From: Pseudorasbora parva
Lineage: Eukaryota; Chordata; Actinopteri; Cypriniformes; Gobionidae
DNA: 64,000 bases
Assembly (NCBI RefSeq): GCF_024679245.1
Contig: NC_090187.1
Span: forward strand, 23,759,995-23,823,994
Reading direction: 5' to 3'
The translations under genes and the position numbers were made by a program. The notes beneath the pieces are model-generated. The model had not been told where the DNA came from, did no database searches, and saw only the letters and a program-made list of their open reading frames with translations. Shown in pieces: positions 57,900 to 64,000 of the stretch. The stretch's first letter is position 1; each line of letters begins with the position of its first letter.

Positions 57900-59330
57900 T
57901 GACCAAGACCAAAGAGCTGTCCAAAGACTCTAGAGACAAAATTGTACACCTCCACAAGGCTGGAAAGGGCTATGGGAAATTGCCAAGCAGCTTGGTGAAA
58001 AAAGGTCCACTGTTGGAGCAAATATTAGAAAATGGAAGAAGCTAAACATGACTGTCAATCTCTCCCGGACTGGGGCTCCATGCAAGATCTCACCTCGTGG
58101 GGTCTCAATGATCCTAAGAAAGGTGAGAAATCAGCCCAAACCTACATGAGAGGAGCTGGTCAATGACCTGAAACGAGCTGGGACCACCGTTTCCAAGGTT
58201 ACTGTTGTTAATACACTAAGAAGTCATGATTTGAAATCATGCATGGCACGGAAGGTTCCGCTGCTTTTTCAGGCCTGTCTTAAGTCTAAGTTGGATGATC
58301 CAGAGGAGTCATGCGAAAAAGTCATGTGGTCAGATGAGAACAAAATATACATTTTTGGTCATCATTTTTGGGAAGAAGAATGATGAGTACCATCCAAAGA
58401 ACACCATCCCTAGTGTGAAGCATATGGGTGGTAGCATGCTTTGGGGGTGTTTTTCTGCACATGGGAGGGGCAAATACACTGTATTAAGGAGAGGATGTCC
58501 GGGGCCATGTATTGTGAGATTTTGGGGAACAACCTCCTTCCCTCAGTTAGAGCATTAAAGATGGGTCGAGGCTGGGTCTTCCAACATGACAATGACCCGA
58601 AGCACACAGCAAGGATAACCAAGGAGTGGCTCTGTAAGAAGCATATCAAGGTTCTGGTGTGGCCTAGCCCAGGGGTTTTCAAACTGGGGTCCGGGGACCC
58701 CCAGGGGTCCTCCAGAAGGTTATATGGGGTCCCCAGAAAATTTCAGGGAATAAAAAGACAAAGCAAAAATGGATACGCTGTTTTGTTTTCTAAATGTTTC
58801 TCTCCTTTCTTGCCATAAACATACTTTCCAGAATTGTATGTTTGTCTTGTACCTTTTATAGTGAGTTTTTCTCCATTTATCTCACTCACAAGGTATGAAA
58901 GCTTGTTTACATGCATTTATTGTGAAAGTTGCTTATACAATTGAAAATGTTCTTCAGGTTTATACATCCAACATTAAATATAGCCAGTTTAAGTTTGGAA
59001 ACAATATGTTGTATTTATAATCACACTAACTATGACTTACTTTTTTTTTTTCATAAAGAAAAATATAGAGATAGATTTTAGGAAGGGGGTCCTTCATAAA
59101 GGTTTATCATAATTGGGGGTCCTTGGGATCATACAGTTTGCCAGTCTCCAGACCTAAACCCAATAGAGAATCTTTGGAGGGAGGTCAAACTCTGGGTTTC
59201 TCAGCAACAGGCCAGAAACCTGACTGATCTAGAGAAGATCTGTGTGGAGGAGTGGACAAAAATCCATCCTGCAGGGTGTGCAAATCTGGTGGAAACTACA
59301 GGAAACGTTTGACCTCTGTAATTGCAAACA
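57900..59330 (+). pseudogene. Broken Tc1-like transposase
   Basis: Remnants in several frames: the DNA-binding region at about 57900-58260, then the first catalytic segment as VMWSDENKIYIF near 58325, [13 protein letters not shown] near 58435, [18 protein letters not shown] near 58580 and, beyond the insertion, [17 protein letters not shown] near 59145. Stops and frameshifts occur, and the insertion separates the second aspartate from the glutamate. Confidence 0.85.
58670..59140 (+). mobile_element. Insertion in the Tc1 transposase (AGGGGTTTTCAA family)
   Basis: Sequence before 58670 (GTGTGGCCTAGCC) and after 59140 (CCAGTCTCCAGACCTAAACC) joins into the expected Tc1 coding order. The insert begins CAGGGGTTTTCAAACTGGGG, contains GGGGACCCCCAGGGG and ends GGGATCATACAGTTTG. 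The ends are only loosely inverted and no clear target duplication is present; GCC flanks both sides. It resembles hAT-type repeats in its first bases. Confidence 0.72.
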
Positions 59331-59552
59331 AAGGCTACTGTACCAAATATTAACATTGATTTTCTCAGGTGTTCAAATACTTATTTACAGCTGTATCATA
59401 CAAATAAATAGTAAAACAATCATATATTTTTTTTTTTAGATTATGTCTCTCACAGTGGACATGCACCTACGATGACAATTTCAGACCCCTGCATGATTTC
59501 TAAGGTGAAGAACTTGCCAAATAGCAGGGTGTTCAAATACTTATTTTCATCA

Positions 59553-61219
<1,667 letters not shown>

Positions 61220-61739
61220 CACACACAATTTAAATGAGGCATTTACTCACCCTCATGTCATGCCAGATTTGAAAGACTGATAATATTTTGAAGATCACTG
61301 GACTGCATATTCTTCTAAATATCTTAATTTAAGTTCTACAGATTCCTACAAATTTGGAACCACATGAAGGTGAGTAAATAACTAAAAATTGTAAGTATTT
61401 TCTCATGGTAAAATGCGTAATGACGACAATTAAACTAGCTTTAACTAGCCAGCTCAGCAAGACTGTCAACAAGAACTGTCTGGCATGACTAAACATGAAA
61501 TGAATCATAGAAGGCACTAATGTCACTTTAGAAGCCCCTCGTGGCAACACTGAAAATAAACTTGATTAAGAACTGACTAAATAAGAACTATATCATAAGA
61601 TTATCTTCATAAAAATCATTACAAATTTATAAACTTGTAAAGAGATCTCAATAGCTAAGTTTGCAGAACCCTGGTATTTGCGACAATAGCAGAGATACTC
61701 GCGGCACCGCAGTGTCGTATGAAGTGAATTACAAATGAG

Positions 61740-62350
61740 AAAGCTTTGAGCATTATCTGTGCATTTAAATTGACAAAAATAATATATCTAATTAATGTAT
61801 CACAAGGTAATTGGAATCAAGTTAGCACACAAGGACTCAAAAAATACACAAGGCACAGGTCTCTGCACCTAATTAACACCGACAAATTTGAATAGTGTGT
61901 ATTCAGCCTTCCAAACATAAATCTATCTGGTCTCTTTTCTCCCCATCCTAATGGCTACAAAACTGTCGTATTAATTTACCCTTTAAAACGTGGGTGAAAA
62001 AAAGTCTGGCTTGACATAGTGTGGATAAGTTCAATAACGGTAATTCTGTCACCTTTGTTCTCTCACACGCACATCCCACATTAACATTCTGAAAGAGAAG
62101 AAAGCCTTTGATTTGTGGAATGTCTGTATTCAAACTGGGAAATGCCTTTTACATATTAATTGGGATCAGCCGACTGGCGAGAAAGGGACCTGTTCCGGTT
62201 CCGTTGCGCCCTCTGTCTCTATCCTTCAACCTCTGGCACTCATCCGCCCGTTACGCACAGCCATAATAACATGAAAGAAAGACGAAGGATTCTGGAGACA
62301 GACATGGCATTACGCTGCTTTAAACAGAAGATTAAAGTCTGGAGGATATA
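61740..62350. other. Candidate conserved non-coding block
   Basis: Repeat-free with CTAATTAATGTATCACAAGG, GTCGTATTAATTTACC and ATATTAATTGGGATCAGCCG (homeodomain-type sites). No reading frame with a domain. Confidence 0.35.
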
Positions 62351-62470
62351 AAAGCAAATTTTCCATCCATATGGGATGTTTGCAATGGAATTTTCAAATT
62401 TAGAGTTTATAAAGTGAGTTTACTAGCCCTTTATTGAAAGCTCTGTGTAACCATTACTGTGAGAGTGGTT

Positions 62471-62946
62471 ATCCATGCAACCCAGGCTCAATGGAAATAC
62501 GTGACTCTGCCTACATTTTTGCAACACCCAAAATATGTACCTCCAGGTACGTTTACCTGCACTTGTTGGGTGAAACATCCACCGGAGGCACTAAGTGGTA
62601 ATATTTTTTCTCCATTCCAGATGTGTAACATGACATCATGACTTTGTGTAAACATACATGCTCCAAACCTGATCACAGAATGAATATTTATAGCCTAATT
62701 TTATATTTTGGAGCAACTAACTCCACTCCTAACCTAAACCTACCAACTCTCAACAATATAAAACACGTAACAGGCAACAAAATGTACAGTCACATGTATT
62801 TATTGCAAAAACTGACCAAAAAACTGTATAAGAGTATTAACTCATGTTGCATTCCAAGTCTTCTGAAGTCATACGATATCTTCATGTGAAGAACAGAGTT
62901 GATCTTAATGTTTAAGTGGTTGAAATGATGATCGCACTCCTTTGCG

Positions 62947-63028
<82 letters not shown>

Positions 63029-63853
63029 TTCATTCATATTTCTAATTTAAATGATACACCCAAGTTGTCACGAGACACACGAGAGCCAATGGCATTTTAC
63101 AATCAAAGCTGACATAATGACGCAATTGGTCACGACACACAAGACAGCCAATGCTGTCAAAGATGACCTGACGTTTCTTCCGGTGGCAATATTTGAAAGG
63201 TATTATTAATCTTTGGCGGATGGACTCGACGTTCTGATCGCTTTTGGGGATTTTCTTCACACAAATCAATAATTTGGCCTATGAACACTTGGGATATTTG
63301 TACTTTCTGGATAAATTATGCATGCAGTCGTATCTGCCTGTTATATCCTGCTTTTTATAATACACAAATGAGTAGGTTTAGGGAGGGGATTGAGTTACGC
63401 GTACAAAATCTGTCTGAATATGTGTGTGTGTCCACAAGGTAAATGGATTTATAAACATACTAAATTGTTTTTTTTGAAAATGTAAAAATTCAGAATGTTT
63501 CTTGTGATGGGTAGGTTTAGGGGCTGTGTGTGTGCGTGTGTGTGTGTGTGTGATGGGTAGGTTTAGGGGTAGGGGCAGTGTAGGGGGATAGAAATGTAAC
63601 GGCGTTGATAAACACACTAAAAAGCGATTATGCGTCTTGATAGCACGCCAAAATGGCATACGAATTGGCGTGTCATACATACGCCATTTCATGAGATCAG
63701 TTTGGGAATGAAGAAAAAATATTACCACTTAGCGCCTCCGGTGGACGTTTCACCCAAAAAGTGCAGGTAAACGAACCTGGAGGTACATATTTCAGGTGTT
63801 GCAAAAATGTAGGCAGAGTCACGTATTTCCAATGAGCCTGGGTTGCATCCATC
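62471..63853. mobile_element. Non-autonomous TIR element with long arms (about 1.38 kb)
   Basis: The left arm (62471-62625) begins ATCCATGCAACCCAGGCTCA and continues with TACGTGACTCTGCCTACATT, GTACCTCCAGGTACGTTTAC and CATCCACCGGAGGCACTAAG. The right arm (63698-63853) is its inverted counterpart (CTTAGCGCCTCCGGTGGACG, GTAGGCAGAGTCACGTATTT, GCCTGGGTTGCATCCAT). The interior has two AC/GT microsatellites and TTGGCGT motifs related to 43130-43465, but no transposase. Confidence 0.85.
62949..63025. repeat. (AC)n microsatellite
   Basis: About 77 bp of AC alternation inside the TIR element. Confidence 0.98.
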
Positions 63854-64000
63854 GGTCTACCTAGTTATCTATCGATCTATGTAGGGATGGGACATTTAAA
63901 GAATTAATAATTTCAGCCCCTTAATGACACCATTAACAGTTATTTTAGTACTTGTAAGAATTGAAAACATGCTAGGCATTGCCAAATGATACATTTAAAT

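Overview
This window looks like non-coding DNA from a ray-finned fish, most likely a cyprinid (zebrafish/carp/goldfish relatives). The evidence is the repeat content: a DIRS-type retroelement, several Tc1 families with long inverted repeats, a 5S-rRNA-derived SINE3-like element, many short non-autonomous elements flanked by TTAA, and long AT, AC and TATC microsatellites. I found no host protein-coding gene, rRNA gene or functional tRNA gene. Every long open frame belongs to a mobile element, is a by-product of a tandem repeat, or is a frame shadow. The species assignment is inference from family resemblance; no database search was possible.

Layout. 1-3235: the decayed 3' end of a non-LTR retrotransposon (RNase H remnant), split by a 2.75-kb element with terminal inverted repeats whose interior is an array of a 21-bp unit organised in 549-bp and 105-bp higher-order repeats. 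3.2-14.3 kb: AT-rich DNA with palindromic MITEs, three AT microsatellites (6.3, 9.0 and 10.2 kb), a tRNA-derived SINE, and a conserved-looking block at 8.4-8.9 kb with an RFX X-box-like palindrome. 14.33-15.96 kb: a complete Tc1 transposon with an apparently intact 331-aa transposase. 16-30 kb: a succession of MITEs, two of them nested pairs (21.4-22.8 and 26.3-28.5 kb).

30.6-38.5 kb: the centrepiece, a three-level nest. A palindromic MITE (30610-38510) was entered at TTAA by a second element carrying a broken THAP-type zinc finger (30720-37647), and that was entered by a complete DIRS-like tyrosine-recombinase retrotransposon (31471-36790). The DIRS copy has Gag, RT/RNase H/methyltransferase-like and tyrosine recombinase frames, identical 152-bp inverted terminal repeats and an internal complementary region joining the complements of both element edges. 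The three proteins would act together: Gag packages the RNA, RT/RNase H copies it, the internal complementary region templates the ends and circularisation, and the recombinase integrates the circle. Gag, RT and recombinase lie in order on the minus strand.

38.5-64 kb: a 425-bp tandem duplication whose second copy holds a hAT-like element with an 8-bp target duplication; a decayed Tc1 (47.75-49.24 kb); a SINE3-like element (50.5-51.0 kb); a second copy of the 24-kb TTAA element (52.1-53.2 kb); an internally deleted Tc1 (56.8-57.5 kb); a Tc1 that landed in an AT microsatellite and was itself interrupted (57.56-59.56 kb); and a 1.4-kb element with about 155-bp inverted repeats (62.5-63.9 kb). 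Between them lie several unique blocks (43.9, 45.3, 49.8, 53.5, 55.0 and 61.8 kb) that resemble vertebrate conserved non-coding elements, which would fit a gene desert or a large intron.
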